Assembly (NCBI RefSeq): GCF_032917945.1
Contig: NZ_CP136624.1
Location: 5,146,001-5,210,000, forward strand
DNA: 64,000 nt
Source: Bradyrhizobium sp. sBnM-33
GTDB lineage: Bacteria; Pseudomonadota; Alphaproteobacteria; Rhizobiales; Xanthobacteraceae
Direction: 5' to 3'
Position 1 is the first letter of the stretch, and every line of letters starts with the position of its first letter. Below, piece after piece: positions 50,852-59,088 of this stretch. The notes beneath the pieces are model-generated. The model was not told the origin of the DNA and ran no database searches. It saw only the letters and a list, made by a program, of their open reading frames with translations. The position numbers were made by a program, and so were the translations under genes.

Positions 50852-51274
50852 TTATCCGGTCACGATCGATTCGGCCGGAGGTGCTTCCGTTACCTTTGGC
50901 GCACGCTCGCCACCGGTCTGGACCACCGGCAATTGCAGCACGGTCGCACGCTGGCCTTCGCAAAGCTGCGTCACCAGCACATGGCTTCCATCGGGGAATT
51001 CGATCGCGTCATGATGACGGTCGGATATATGGGGGTCGATTTGATTGAACTTGCCGACCCGCCAGTCGGTGGTTCGAGTCCAGATCCACCGGTTATCGTA
51101 TTTGACGTCCTCAGCGAACGCCAGTTCGGTGCCGGGAAGCATGCAGACCGCCACTGCAGGCTCGCGTTCCGACGCAAAGCCGCGGGTCGATGTACCGCGG
51201 AATGTCGTGGTGATCAGCGTCTCGCCGACCTGGGCAGGCCGCGTAGCCACAGCATGCAGGCTATAGTCACACAT
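50852..51274 (-). CDS. Conserved hypothetical protein
   Basis: A 140-residue cytosolic protein, MCDYSLHAVATRPAQVGETL onwards, with FRGTSTRGFASEREPAVAVC, the basic KYDNRWIWTRTTDWRVGKFN and HHDAIEFPDGSHVLVTQLCE. I recognise it as a widespread rhizobial protein that usually starts MCDYSLxxVxxRPAxVGxxL and has no assigned function. The two Cys near residues 2 and 44 are conserved in memory of the family, but no motif is diagnostic. Confidence 0.7.
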   Translation of the reverse strand: MCDYSLHAVATRPAQVGETLITTTFRGTSTRGFASEREPAVAVCMLPGTELAFAEDVKYDNRWIWTRTTDWRVGKFNQIDPHISDRHHDAIEFPDGSHVLVTQLCEGQRATVLQLPVVQTGGERAPKVTEAPPAESIVTG

Positions 51275-51443
51275 CGGATGGCTCCCTCGTTTGAGATAGC
51301 TGACCCGTGTCTAGAAGGAGGCACAGGCCTCTATCAGAGTGGACATGGCGCAGAGCCTTTTCTTCTTTCTGGGCAATTCTGCGACTGGCGCACTGCGCCA
51401 CATTCACAAACGCGCTAACGTGCCTTAGTTCCACATGCGCAAC

Positions 51444-51468
51444 AAAAAACCCCGGCCGAGGGCCGGGG
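51444..51468 (-). terminator. Terminator of lexA
   Basis: A perfect 8-bp stem (ccccggcc / ggccgggg) with a GAG loop, followed on the minus strand by six T residues, 36 bp past the lexA stop. Confidence 0.85.
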
Positions 51469-51503
51469 CTGGCTTTCGTCACGGCGCCGGAGCGCATAAC
51501 GGG

Positions 51504-52205
51504 TCAGTATTTGCGGTACAGCCCGATCAGCTTGCCCTGAATCCGGACCCGGTTCGGCGGCAGGATGCGGACTTCATAGGCGGCGTTTGCCGGCTCGAGC
51601 GCAATCGAGGCGCCGCGGCGGCGGAAGCGCTTCAGAGTGGCCTCTTCCTCGTCGATCAACGCCACCACGATATCACCGGTGTCGGCGGTCTCGTTGCGCT
51701 GGATCAACGCCATGTCGCCGTCGAGGATACCGGCATCCACCATGGAATCGCCGCGCACTTCGAGCGCGTAATGCTCGCCGGAGCCGAGCATGTCCGGCGG
51801 CACACTGATGGTGTGGCTGCGGGTCTGTAGCGCCTCGATCGGCGTACCGGCGGCGATCCGGCCCATGACAGGCACGGCGACCGGGCGATTGCCGTCGTCC
51901 TCGGCGGCCGGCGCGCTCACCGTGCGCTTGCCGAGCGTGCCCTCGATGACGCTCGGCGTGAAGCCGCGGCGGCCGTTGGCGGCGGCTGCGAGCTCGGGCA
52001 GCTTGATGACTTCGATGGCGCGGGCGCGGTTGGGCAGGCGGCGGATGAAGCCGCGCTCCTCCAACGCCGTGATGAGGCGGTGGATTCCGGATTTCGAGCG
52101 CAGATCGAGCGCGTCCTTCATCTCGTCGAACGAGGGCGGCACGCCGGCCTCTTTCAGCCGTTCATTGATGAAACGCAGAAGTTCATACTGTTTGCGCGTA
52201 AGCAT
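51504..52205 (-). CDS. lexA: SOS repressor LexA
   Basis: A 233-residue repressor. The winged-helix N-terminus ([40 protein letters not shown]) binds SOS boxes. The linker cleavage site is Ala-Gly in [11 protein letters not shown]. The autoprotease dyad is Ser in [12 protein letters not shown] and Lys in [13 protein letters not shown]. RecA filaments trigger self-cleavage. Its own upstream region contains a matching LexA box, so it is autoregulated, and the same motif is found twice before the 32-residue microprotein near dnaE. Confidence 0.97.
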   Translation of the reverse strand: MLTRKQYELLRFINERLKEAGVPPSFDEMKDALDLRSKSGIHRLITALEERGFIRRLPNRARAIEVIKLPELAAAANGRRGFTPSVIEGTLGKRTVSAPAAEDDGNRPVAVPVMGRIAAGTPIEALQTRSHTISVPPDMLGSGEHYALEVRGDSMVDAGILDGDMALIQRNETADTGDIVVALIDEEEATLKRFRRRGASIALEPANAAYEVRILPPNRVRIQGKLIGLYRKY

Positions 52206-52326
52206 CGCGAGCAATCCCCCGGTTGGCGTCGTCTCGTTCCGAATCTTTAGCGCCCAGATCGTGGAGTCCCCAAACTCTCAACCAAAGACACTAGCAGTCG
52301 AAACAAATCATGAACGGACACTATAT

Positions 52327-52341
52327 GTTCGATATGTGTTC
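52327..52341 (-). promoter_or_regulatory. LexA box upstream of lexA
   Basis: A GTTC-N7-GTTC element (gttc gatatgt gttc) 122 bp upstream of the lexA start. It matches the alphaproteobacterial SOS consensus and should mediate autoregulation. Confidence 0.85.
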
Positions 52342-52412
52342 CGCAACCATTTAATTTCAGGTGAACGCATTGCGGTTCCGGTTCAAGGTGCTGTTGGAAC
52401 GCCGTTCAGGCG

Positions 52413-53624
52413 TCATTCCGGCAGCCGGAGCAACTCGCAACGCGATCCCTTTGCGGCAGCCGGCGCGAACGGCGGACGTATCACAAGTGCCCGTGCCGCA
52501 GCGAGATTCCCTGATAGTGACGAGTCCTGATGGTTCACCGGCACGGCGACCAGCGTGCCGTCGTCGCGCGCTTCGAGGCGAGCGCGAAGATAGTCTTCGC
52601 GCTGGTCGTTGGCGGCGAGATCGCAGCCGAGCAGGGCGTTTTCGCGCGGATGATGGACGTGGTCGCGGCCTGATAAGGCGCGAATCAGCGGCACCAGAAA
52701 CAGGAAGCCGCAGACATAGGAGGAGACGGGGTTGCCGGGCAGGCCGATCACCCGCATCGCGCCCAACCTGCCGTGCATCATCGGCTTGCCTGGCCGCATC
52801 GCAATCCGCCAGAACGCCATGGCGACGCCCTCGGCCTCCAGCGACCGCTTGACGAGGTCGTGGTCGCCGACCGAGGCGCCGCCCACGGTGATCAGGACGT
52901 CCGCGTCGGCGTTGCGGGCACGGCGGATGCCTTCCGTGGTGGCGGCGACGGTGTCGGCGGCGATCCCGAGGTCGATGATTTCTGCGCCCTCGGCTCGCGC
53001 CAGCGCCCGCAAGCCGTAGCCGTTGGAATAGACGATCTGGCCGGGGCTGGGGGTTGCGCCTGGCATCACCAGTTCGTCGCCGGTCGCCAGCATCGCCACT
53101 TTCGGGCGGCGGTGCACCGCAAGCTCCGGGTAGTTCATGCCGGCGGCGAGCGAGAGATCGCGGTCGGTGAGGCGGCGCCCGCGTTTGAGGAGGACGTCGC
53201 CTTCGCGGAAATCAACGCCCGCGGGGCGGATATGCCGCCCCGGAACGGCAGCTTCCGTGATGGTGATATGATCGCCCTCGATGGCAGCGTCTTCCTGGAT
53301 GACGACGGCGTCTGCGCCATCGGGGATCACGCCGCCGGTAAAGATCCGCACCGCTTCGCCCGGGCCTACCTTCCGCTCGAACGGGCGGCCGGCGGCGACC
53401 TCGCCGATCACCTTCAGCCGTGCGCCGACATCGGCGGCGTCGGCCGCGCGCACCGCATAGCCGTCCATCGCCGACATCGCCTGCGGCGGCTGCGTCCGCC
53501 GCGCGGCGACGTCGCGTGCGAGAATGCGGCGATACGCTTCGTCGAGCGCCACCATTTCTTCGGGTAGCGGCGCTGCGCCGGCAAGGATCGCGGCAAGCGC
53601 ATCGGCAACCGGCATCAAGGCCAC
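52413..53624 (-). CDS. moeA: Molybdopterin molybdenumtransferase MoeA
   Basis: A 403-residue enzyme inserting molybdate into molybdopterin. Signatures: MSAMDGYAVRAADAADVGA, FTGGVIPDGADAVVIQED, RRPKVAMLATGDELVMPGAT, VGGASVGDHDLVKRSL and IGLPGNPVSSYVCGFLFLVP. It lies upstream of lexA on the same strand, an order common in this group. The partner genes moaC and trpC, often next to it, are not present here; instead a repeat lies upstream. Confidence 0.96.
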   Translation of the reverse strand: MALMPVADALAAILAGAAPLPEEMVALDEAYRRILARDVAARRTQPPQAMSAMDGYAVRAADAADVGARLKVIGEVAAGRPFERKVGPGEAVRIFTGGVIPDGADAVVIQEDAAIEGDHITITEAAVPGRHIRPAGVDFREGDVLLKRGRRLTDRDLSLAAGMNYPELAVHRRPKVAMLATGDELVMPGATPSPGQIVYSNGYGLRALARAEGAEIIDLGIAADTVAATTEGIRRARNADADVLITVGGASVGDHDLVKRSLEAEGVAMAFWRIAMRPGKPMMHGRLGAMRVIGLPGNPVSSYVCGFLFLVPLIRALSGRDHVHHPRENALLGCDLAANDQREDYLRARLEARDDGTLVAVPVNHQDSSLSGNLAAARALVIRPPFAPAAAKGSRCELLRLPE

Positions 53625-53643
53625 GCTGGCACTCCTGCTTCGA

Positions 53644-53724
53644 CGTCATTGCGAGGAGCAGCGGGACGAAGCAATCCACACTTCCTTCCTGGCCATGGAT
53701 TGCTTCGCTTCGCTCGCAATGACG
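53644..53724. repeat. Intergenic palindrome (cgtcattgcgag family)
   Basis: About 80 bp bounded by cgtcattgcgaggag and ctcgcaatgacg with inner aagcaatcca / tggattgctt. This is one of the commonest intergenic palindromes of Bradyrhizobium. It lies just upstream of moeA. Confidence 0.85.
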
Positions 53725-53735
53725 GGGTAATCATC

Positions 53736-53794
53736 TAAATTCCAAGTGCTTAAATTCCAAGTGCTTAAATTCCAAGTGCTTAAATTCCAAGTGC
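53736..53794. repeat. Four 15-bp tandem repeats at the end of a gene
   Basis: taaattccaagtgct is repeated exactly three times and a fourth time less one base. Read on the minus strand each unit is GCACTTGGAATTTAA, the last codons and stop of the HAD gene, so the tract is a tandem duplication of that gene's 3' end. It contains a stop codon in every unit. Confidence 0.9.
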
Positions 53795-54406
53795 GGTCAG
53801 TGCCCTTGCCACGTCATCCGTCGATGTCACGTGGATGGCAGAAAGGCCGCGCGCCCGCGCACCTTCGATATTGGCGGCTGAATCGTCGAAGAACAGGATC
53901 CGCGACGCCGGCACGCCGATCGCTTTTATCACATGATCATAGGCTTCGGCGTCGGGTTTGCGCAGACCGATGCTGGAGGACAAAAATATCTCGCGGAAAT
54001 GGCTGAGGACCTCCGCATAGGCCTGCGAAAAATGCGTGACATGGGCCGGATTGGTGTTGGAAAAAGCATAGAGCGGCAGGCGCTTTGCAGCACCCGCCAG
54101 AAGCTGTGCAATTCCGGGCATCTCGCCGGTGAAGATCGCGTTCCAGCCTTCCAGGAACTGCGCGTCGGTGATGCCGATGCCGAGCGACCGGCGCAGGCTC
54201 GCAAAGAACGCCGCATCGTCGATCCGGCCGGTCTCGTGGTGCTTGAAACTATCGTCGACGACAAAGCGTCCGGCGAGATCGGCAGGCGCGCAACCAGCAT
54301 GCCCAGCCCAGCAGGTCATTACCTGATCAAAACTGATGTCGAGCACGACGCGGCCGAGATCGAACAGCAAGGCGTCGACGGAATGGGGCGCTGGCGGCGA
54401 ATTCAT
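53780..54406 (-). CDS. HAD-family hydrolase
   Basis: A 208-residue HAD-IA phosphatase. Motif I is VDALLFDLGRVVL, where Gly replaces the usual second Asp-containing DxD motif, as in several HAD subgroups (Asp nucleophile kept). Motif II is YAFSNTNPAH, motif III Lys in GLRKPDAEAY, motif IV RILFFDDSAANIEGARARG. The substrate cannot be told. The gene ends in the 15-bp tandem repeat. Confidence 0.88.
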   Translation of the reverse strand: MNSPPAPHSVDALLFDLGRVVLDISFDQVMTCWAGHAGCAPADLAGRFVVDDSFKHHETGRIDDAAFFASLRRSLGIGITDAQFLEGWNAIFTGEMPGIAQLLAGAAKRLPLYAFSNTNPAHVTHFSQAYAEVLSHFREIFLSSSIGLRKPDAEAYDHVIKAIGVPASRILFFDDSAANIEGARARGLSAIHVTSTDDVARALTALGI

Positions 54407-54534
54407 GGCAGTCGTTTACAAAACTGGACCGGCCTCGGCAACGGCCACGGGGATTTGCGTCGCAGTCCAATCCGGCGCTTAAGCCCGTACGCGGGCTGTG
54501 CTAAGGCTTGGGGCCAATTTCAGGGAGTAGTCGC

Positions 54535-54837
54535 ATGCAAGTTGTTGGCAGAATTCTGGGCGCTGTCGCCGTGATCGCATTGTTGGCCGGATCCGCTGCC
54601 GCCCAACAAGGTCCCGCCAAATATGGCGAGGAGGACAAGCCCAAGACGCCCTCGCAAATCGAGGCGGAGAGGGAGGCCGAGCGGGCCTACCGGAGATCGC
54701 TCGGCAACATCCCGGAGCAGCAGAAGAGTTCCGACCCCTGGGGGACGATGCGCGGCGATAGCGCACCGCCGAAAGCAGCGGCCAAGGCGCCGGCAGCAAA
54801 GTCAAAGGCCAAATCCGCCGAAGGCGCAGCAAAGTAG
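54535..54837 (+). CDS. Small secreted charged protein
   Basis: A 100-residue protein from ATG 54535 after a CAGGGAG site. It has a signal peptide (MQVVGRILGAVAVIALLAGSAAAQ), a helical charged region (KTPSQIEAEREAERAYRRSL) and a Lys/Ala tail (AKAPAAKSKAKSAEGAAK). A similar arrangement recurs in many rhizobia. The function is unknown. Confidence 0.7.
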   Translation: MQVVGRILGAVAVIALLAGSAAAQQGPAKYGEEDKPKTPSQIEAEREAERAYRRSLGNIPEQQKSSDPWGTMRGDSAPPKAAAKAPAAKSKAKSAEGAAK

Positions 54838-54891
54838 AAGGCACTTCCCGGCGCCATGCCGGGACAATGACGTCCGCGAGGCGAGCAAACC

Positions 54892-55163
54892 ATGACGGAA
54901 ACGCTGCTGTTTTCCCCGATGACGATCCGCGGCCTCACGTTGAAGAACAGATCCTGCGCGATGGGCAGGCCGATTTGATCGCGGTAGGGCGGGAAATCCT
55001 CAACAATCCCAATTGGCCGATGGACGCCGCGCTGAAACTGGGCGCGGACGGCCCGTTCCGCAACGTTCCCCCGCAATTCGGCTATTGGCTGGGCACCCGC
55101 GCCAAGCGCGGTTTTGGAACCCTACCGTCCACGTGGCAAAACGGGTTGCACGAGGGCGGATAA
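54892..55163 (+). pseudogene. Flavin oxidoreductase (Old Yellow Enzyme) gene with internal deletion
   Basis: The first 20 codons, MTETLLFSPMTIRGLTLKNR, are the start of an OYE-family NADPH dehydrogenase. They are joined in another frame to its last 60 codons: EQILRDGQADLIAVGREILN, NPNWPMDAALKLG, PQFGYWLGTRAKRGF. Some 290 central codons, including the barrel and FMN sites, are missing. The join lies at gaacagatcctg, which fits both AAG-AAC-AG(A) of the start and GAA-CAG-ATC-CTG of the end, so a short-homology deletion is likely. The product would be inactive. Confidence 0.75.
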
Positions 55164-55304
55164 AGCCTCCTGAAAAACGGCCGTATTGCGCCGGGTTGGC
55201 GTGCCTTGATCCGACCAAAAAGCCATTGTGAGTTGGCGGGGCCGGGACAGGGCGCCGATTCACTGGGATCGCGGGCGTCCATAAGCGAAAGAGGGACGCC
55301 CACG

Positions 55305-56636
55305 ATGCGCAGGAATTTTGCCTTTCTTCTCGGCACGGTGACGGGCGCGTGTCTGACCGCCCTCGTGATCGGACCTCAAGGGGCGCATCTGGTGGCGGCG
55401 GCAAAGGCTGCGGCCCGTTCCGACACCTACAACCAGCTCAATTTGTTTGGCAGCGTGTTTGAGCGGATCAAGACCAGCTATGTCGAGAAGCCTGACGATT
55501 CCAAGCTGATGGAGGGCGCCATCAACGGCATGATCTCGGCGCTCGATCCTCATTCGCGCTACATGAATGAGAAGGGCTGGAGCGACATGCAGGAGACCAC
55601 CCATGGCGAGTTCGGCGGGCTCGGCATCGAGGTGACGATGGAAGACGGCCTCGTCAAGGTGGTGACGCCGATCGACGATACGCCCGCCGCGAAAGCCGGC
55701 ATGCTGTCGGGCGACGTGATCACCCAGATCGACGACGAGGTTATCCAGGGCATGACCCTCGAACAGGCCGTGAGCCGGATGAAGGGCCCCGCCAACAGCA
55801 AGATCCGCCTCAAAGTCGTGCGCAAGGGGGCCGCGCCGATCGACGTCGCCATCGTGCGCGAGATCATCCGGGTGCGGCCGGTCCGCTTCAAGACAGACGG
55901 CGGCGACATCGGTTACATCAGGATCACCCGTTTCAACGAGCAGACCACTGACGGCTTGAAGAAGGCGATCGCCAGCATCTTGAAGGAAATTCCGCCGGAA
56001 AAACTCACGGGCTATGTCGTCGACCTCCGCAACAATCCTGGTGGATTGCTCGACCAGGCGGTGTCGGTATCGAGCGCCTTCATGAACCGGGGCGAGGTGG
56101 TCTCGACGCGGGGCCGCACCGCCGAGGAAACCCAGCGCTTCACCGCACGTGGCGGCGACATTACCAAGGGCAAGCCGCTGGTCGTGCTGATCAACGGCGG
56201 CTCGGCGTCGGCGTCCGAAATCGTGGCCGGCGCGCTGCGCGACCACAAGCGCGCCACGCTGATCGGCACGCGCACCTTCGGCAAAGGCTCGGTGCAGACC
56301 ATCATCCCGCTTGGACAGGGCAACGGCGCTCTGGCGCTGACCACGGCGCGCTACTTTACGCCGTCGGGCCGCTCGATCCAGGCCCAGGGCATCGCGCCCG
56401 ACGTCGAGGTGCTGCAGGATGTGCCCGATGAACTCAAGGGCCGCGCCGAGCTGAAAGGCGAAGCCTCGATGCGCGGCCATCTCGCCGCCGATGGCGCCGA
56501 GCAGACCGGCTCGCAAGCCTACGTCCCGTCGAACGAGAAGGACGATAAGGCGCTCAACGCCGCGTTCAACCTGCTGCGCGGGGGCACCGTGAACGCGAAT
56601 GCGGTGACGGCCGCGAAGCGGGCGGTGCCGAACTAA
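55305..56636 (+). CDS. ctpA: Carboxy-terminal processing protease CtpA (S41)
   Basis: A 443-residue periplasmic protease. A signal or anchor (MRRNFAFLLGTVTGACLTAL) is followed by DPHSRYMNEKGWSDMQETTH, a PDZ domain (GLGIEVTMEDGLVKVVTPID...GDVITQIDD) and the S41 core: GYVVDLRNNPGGLLDQAV, catalytic Ser in NGGSASASEIVAGAL, Lys in GTRTFGKGSVQT. The mature enzyme trims cell-envelope proteins. ATG 55305 follows GAGGGACG. It is downstream of the deleted oxidoreductase. Confidence 0.95.
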   Translation: MRRNFAFLLGTVTGACLTALVIGPQGAHLVAAAKAAARSDTYNQLNLFGSVFERIKTSYVEKPDDSKLMEGAINGMISALDPHSRYMNEKGWSDMQETTHGEFGGLGIEVTMEDGLVKVVTPIDDTPAAKAGMLSGDVITQIDDEVIQGMTLEQAVSRMKGPANSKIRLKVVRKGAAPIDVAIVREIIRVRPVRFKTDGGDIGYIRITRFNEQTTDGLKKAIASILKEIPPEKLTGYVVDLRNNPGGLLDQAVSVSSAFMNRGEVVSTRGRTAEETQRFTARGGDITKGKPLVVLINGGSASASEIVAGALRDHKRATLIGTRTFGKGSVQTIIPLGQGNGALALTTARYFTPSGRSIQAQGIAPDVEVLQDVPDELKGRAELKGEASMRGHLAADGAEQTGSQAYVPSNEKDDKALNAAFNLLRGGTVNANAVTAAKRAVPN

Positions 56637-56681
56637 ATTCACTCACGCCGGTCGCGAAACCGGCTTCCGCTTGCGAGCCTT

Positions 56682-56754
56682 GTAGCCCGGATGGAGCGAC
56701 GCGAAATCCGGGCTTTGGTCTACCATCGCATATCGCTGCGTTCATGCGGGCTAC
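56682..56754. repeat. Intergenic repeat (gtagcccggatggagcg family), copy 1
   Basis: Bounded by gtagcccggatggagcg and gcgggctac. The right end supplies the first codons (ATG CGG GCT AC) of the following frame. Other copies lie at 57159-57243 and 59014-59088, with a decayed one at 58542-58617. Confidence 0.8.
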
Positions 56755-57109
56755 TTGCGGCATTGTTTTCGCTTTGATTGGCGCGGCTGGACTATTGGCG
56801 ACAGAGGCGCTCGGCGATCCCTCGAAGTTTCGCGATGATCCCATCCCGTATTGCCTTTCCTATAACTCTGTGGATCAGAGTTGCGATCGGGAGTCCAAAG
56901 ATAGCGCTTGGGTTTGTCGCGAGGCACACCGAGATCTAATGCAAGAAAGTTGCCTCAAATGGGATGAGGCTTCGATCTTGAAATTCTGTCGGGGATGGAC
57001 CGACGGCAATTCCGTTTTTGGTGAGGAGCCTGCACCGAGATTCTGCAATGGGCCCTGTTGGACCTCCCGAGGTCTCCCTCCTGGATTTAGATGCATAAAT
57101 CCGAAGTGA
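56744..57109 (+). CDS. Cys-rich secreted hypothetical protein
   Basis: A 121-residue frame with a hydrophobic leader (MRATCGIVFALIGAAGLLAT, then EALG) and eight further Cys in a pattern such as IPYCLSYNSVDQSCD, WVCREAH, ILKFCRGW, RFCNGPCW. A disulfide-bonded periplasmic or secreted protein is likely. The start codon lies in the right end of an intergenic repeat, so the N-terminus may have been created by that insertion. The GC content is lower than in neighbours. Family not recognised. Confidence 0.5.
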   Translation: MRATCGIVFALIGAAGLLATEALGDPSKFRDDPIPYCLSYNSVDQSCDRESKDSAWVCREAHRDLMQESCLKWDEASILKFCRGWTDGNSVFGEEPAPRFCNGPCWTSRGLPPGFRCINPK

Positions 57110-57158
57110 AGAATGAGACCTCAAGCATATCGGAAACAAGCAGCGCGCAGCGAGCTTT

Positions 57159-57243
57159 GTAGCCGCATGGAGCGCAGCGAAATCCGGGGCGGCCCTCAAA
57201 CAGGGAGGGAATCCCGGATTGCGCTGCGCTCCATCCGGGCTAC
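57159..57243. repeat. Intergenic repeat (gtagcccggatggagcg family), copy 2
   Basis: gtagccgcatggagcgcagc on the left pairs with gcgctgcgctccatccgggctac on the right, forming a nearly perfect long palindrome. It fills most of the gap before the 370-residue gene at 57411. Confidence 0.8.
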
Positions 57244-57410
57244 TTGCCGTTGGGACAACTCATTCCGAATGTGGCGCGCGCCGGTCGCTGGCCGGGCAGC
57301 GAGGAGGCATTATCAAGAGCGTATGCCGGAAACAAGATCGTTTTCTGAAACCCCATCTCCATCCATTCGTATCTCGCGTTGAACGCCATGCGCGTTGAAA
57401 TGGAGTAGTC

Positions 57411-58523
57411 ATGTCAAAAAAGTGGACCTTGTCGGCCCTGATCCTGTCCCTCTGTTCGAGTGGAGCCCTGCAGGCCAATCCGCTGGATTCACCCGGCGTC
57501 ATTTATATCGACGGGCTGCCGTGCAACCGCGCGTGCCAATCCTACATGGCCTGGTCTGATCAGGCATTGTCTGCCCGGCACCGCGGGCAACGCGAGCCTG
57601 ATGTCGTGGTGCCAGCTGAGGCGGAGACAGCAGCACCAGCACACGCCAGCCCGGCACGCGTGGCAAGGCAGGCCGGCGCACCCGTTCCCCGCGCCACGCC
57701 GCGCGGTAGCATGGCCGCGTCGAAGACCAAGCCGTCGAACGGCAAGAAGGCCGCGCCTCTCAGCCTTGCAGCAACGAGGAAGAACATTCCGGCGGCCGCC
57801 ACGCCAGTGGCTCGCGAAAAGACGATCGCCGGCAAGGGGTCCGAGCGTAAATTGGAAATCTCTAACAGGCCGGAGCCTGCTCAGGCAGTTGCCGTCGCAG
57901 CGTCGCAGCCCGCAGAGGCACCCAAGTCCGAGGTGAAGTCTGAAGCCAAACCCGAAGTCACCCTGCCGCCACCAGCCACGCTCGAGATCGCCGCGACGCC
58001 CGTGGCGTCCGAGAAGGCTGCGTTGCCTGCTGCGGCCGCCGATGCTTCCGCTCCGGCCTCTCGAACAATACAGCAGCAGCTTGTGGAAGCGACGGGAATG
58101 GCCGATCTCGTCACGGCAATCGGGACGGGACGGGAAGCGGCCAACAAATCGGAAAGTCCGGCCACGGATTTGGCTGAGACCCGCGATACCGACAAAGCGG
58201 CATCGGCAGTGTCAGACGACCCGGATCTGGTTGCGCTTGTCCTCGCACGTCCGGAGATCAATTCGCTATCCGACCTGAACAACAAGAACATCGCGATCGA
58301 GGAGAAGCAATCCGCATCAAGCGGACGTGTCAGCGCCGCGCTGATGGCGGCGGGGGCCGCGGAAGTCCAGTTCAGCGAAGGACAGCGAGGCGCGATCGAG
58401 CGGCTGATCAGCGGCGAAGTCCCGGCCGCGGTGCTGACGCTGGCCTCGCGCGAAGCGGCCGAGTGGTTTCCCGATATCGAAGGATTCAGGATTTTTCGGG
58501 TGCCGCTTAAGGCGCGACTCTAG
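57411..58523 (+). CDS. Secreted Ala/Pro-rich protein with a binding-protein-like end
   Basis: A 370-residue protein. Signal peptide MSKKWTLSALILSLCSSGAL (cleaved after LQA), then IYIDGLPCNRACQSYMAWSD with two Cys. A long low-complexity middle (residues about 65-250) is rich in Ala, Pro, Lys and Glu. The folded C-terminus (about 265-370: LVALVLARPEINSLSDLNNK, IAIEEKQSASSGRVSAALMA, EGQRGAIERLISGEVPAAVL) resembles part of a TAXI/TRAP-type periplasmic binding domain. The function is not known. An ATG with a GGAGTAG site upstream supports the start. Confidence 0.65.
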   Translation: MSKKWTLSALILSLCSSGALQANPLDSPGVIYIDGLPCNRACQSYMAWSDQALSARHRGQREPDVVVPAEAETAAPAHASPARVARQAGAPVPRATPRGSMAASKTKPSNGKKAAPLSLAATRKNIPAAATPVAREKTIAGKGSERKLEISNRPEPAQAVAVAASQPAEAPKSEVKSEAKPEVTLPPPATLEIAATPVASEKAALPAAAADASAPASRTIQQQLVEATGMADLVTAIGTGREAANKSESPATDLAETRDTDKAASAVSDDPDLVALVLARPEINSLSDLNNKNIAIEEKQSASSGRVSAALMAAGAAEVQFSEGQRGAIERLISGEVPAAVLTLASREAAEWFPDIEGFRIFRVPLKARL

Positions 58524-58541
58524 CCGTCGCAGCAATCGTGC

Positions 58542-58617
58542 CCCGGGTGAGCGAGCGACATCCGGGTTTCGGTTGTGCCGATCCCCCCATATCGCTTTCT
58601 CATGCGAACCACTTACT
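58542..58617. repeat. Decayed copy of the gtagcccggat repeat
   Basis: The stretch runs parallel to the copy at 59014-59088 (gagcga..cg.catccgggttt.ggttgtgc.gatcccc.catatcgctt) but has lost its inverted ends. It fills the interval after the 370-residue gene; 58618-58756 holds nothing recognisable. Confidence 0.6.
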
Positions 58618-58756
58618 CCACGAACTGCGAACGTCCCGGTCCTTTAGGAGCCGAAAGACCTCGTTCTTCGCCGCAGCCGGAAAGGATCTGCCGCTCTCCT
58701 TTGGGACGGCGGATCAAGAGGCCGTCCAATGGCGGGCAGCCTCTCAGTCGGATTAT

Positions 58757-58954
58757 TTACTGCTTCTTCCTGCCCTTCTTCGCGCCGGCAGGCGTGCAAG
58801 TGCCGCCGAAGCATTTCTGGCCTTTTTGGCTACCGTAGGTGTTATCAACTCCAGACATCGTCCCGCGTCGCGCGGCGTAAGCATCAGATGAGAAGGAGGT
58901 GGCAACCGTCGCGATTACGAAGGCGGATAACAGCATAAATACAAAGATTTTCAT
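58757..58954 (-). CDS. Small secreted basic protein
   Basis: A 65-residue protein with a signal peptide (MKIFVFMLLSAFVIATVATS, cleaved near DAYAA) followed by a short mature part with two Cys and a Lys/Arg-rich end (QKCFGGTCTPAGAKKGRKK). An AGGAG site lies before the ATG. The function is unknown. Confidence 0.65.
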   Translation of the reverse strand: MKIFVFMLLSAFVIATVATSFSSDAYAARRGTMSGVDNTYGSQKGQKCFGGTCTPAGAKKGRKKQ

Positions 58955-59013
58955 TTTATAACTCCTGTTGAAACGTGCTCATCATCTCGCAACCACCGTT
59001 TGATCTAACAAGT

Positions 59014-59088
59014 GTAGCCCGGATGAGCGAAGCGAGGTCCGGGTTTTGGTTGTGCGGATCCCGCATATCGCTTTACTCATGCGGGCTA
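59014..59088. repeat. Intergenic repeat (gtagcccggatggagcg family), copy 3
   Basis: Bounded by gtagcccggatgagcg and gcgggcta. Its right end provides the stop codon (cta, 59086-59088) of the PEP-CTERM gene read on the minus strand. Confidence 0.75.

Noticed and set aside
53736..53794. Tandem 15-bp repeats as a CRISPR array
   Set aside because: The units are directly adjacent with no spacers, and each is a copy of a gene end.
55260..56642. A 460-codon minus-strand frame antisense to ctpA
   Set aside because: CtpA has all S41 motifs in the plus frame; the antisense product is Arg/His/Gln-rich without motif.
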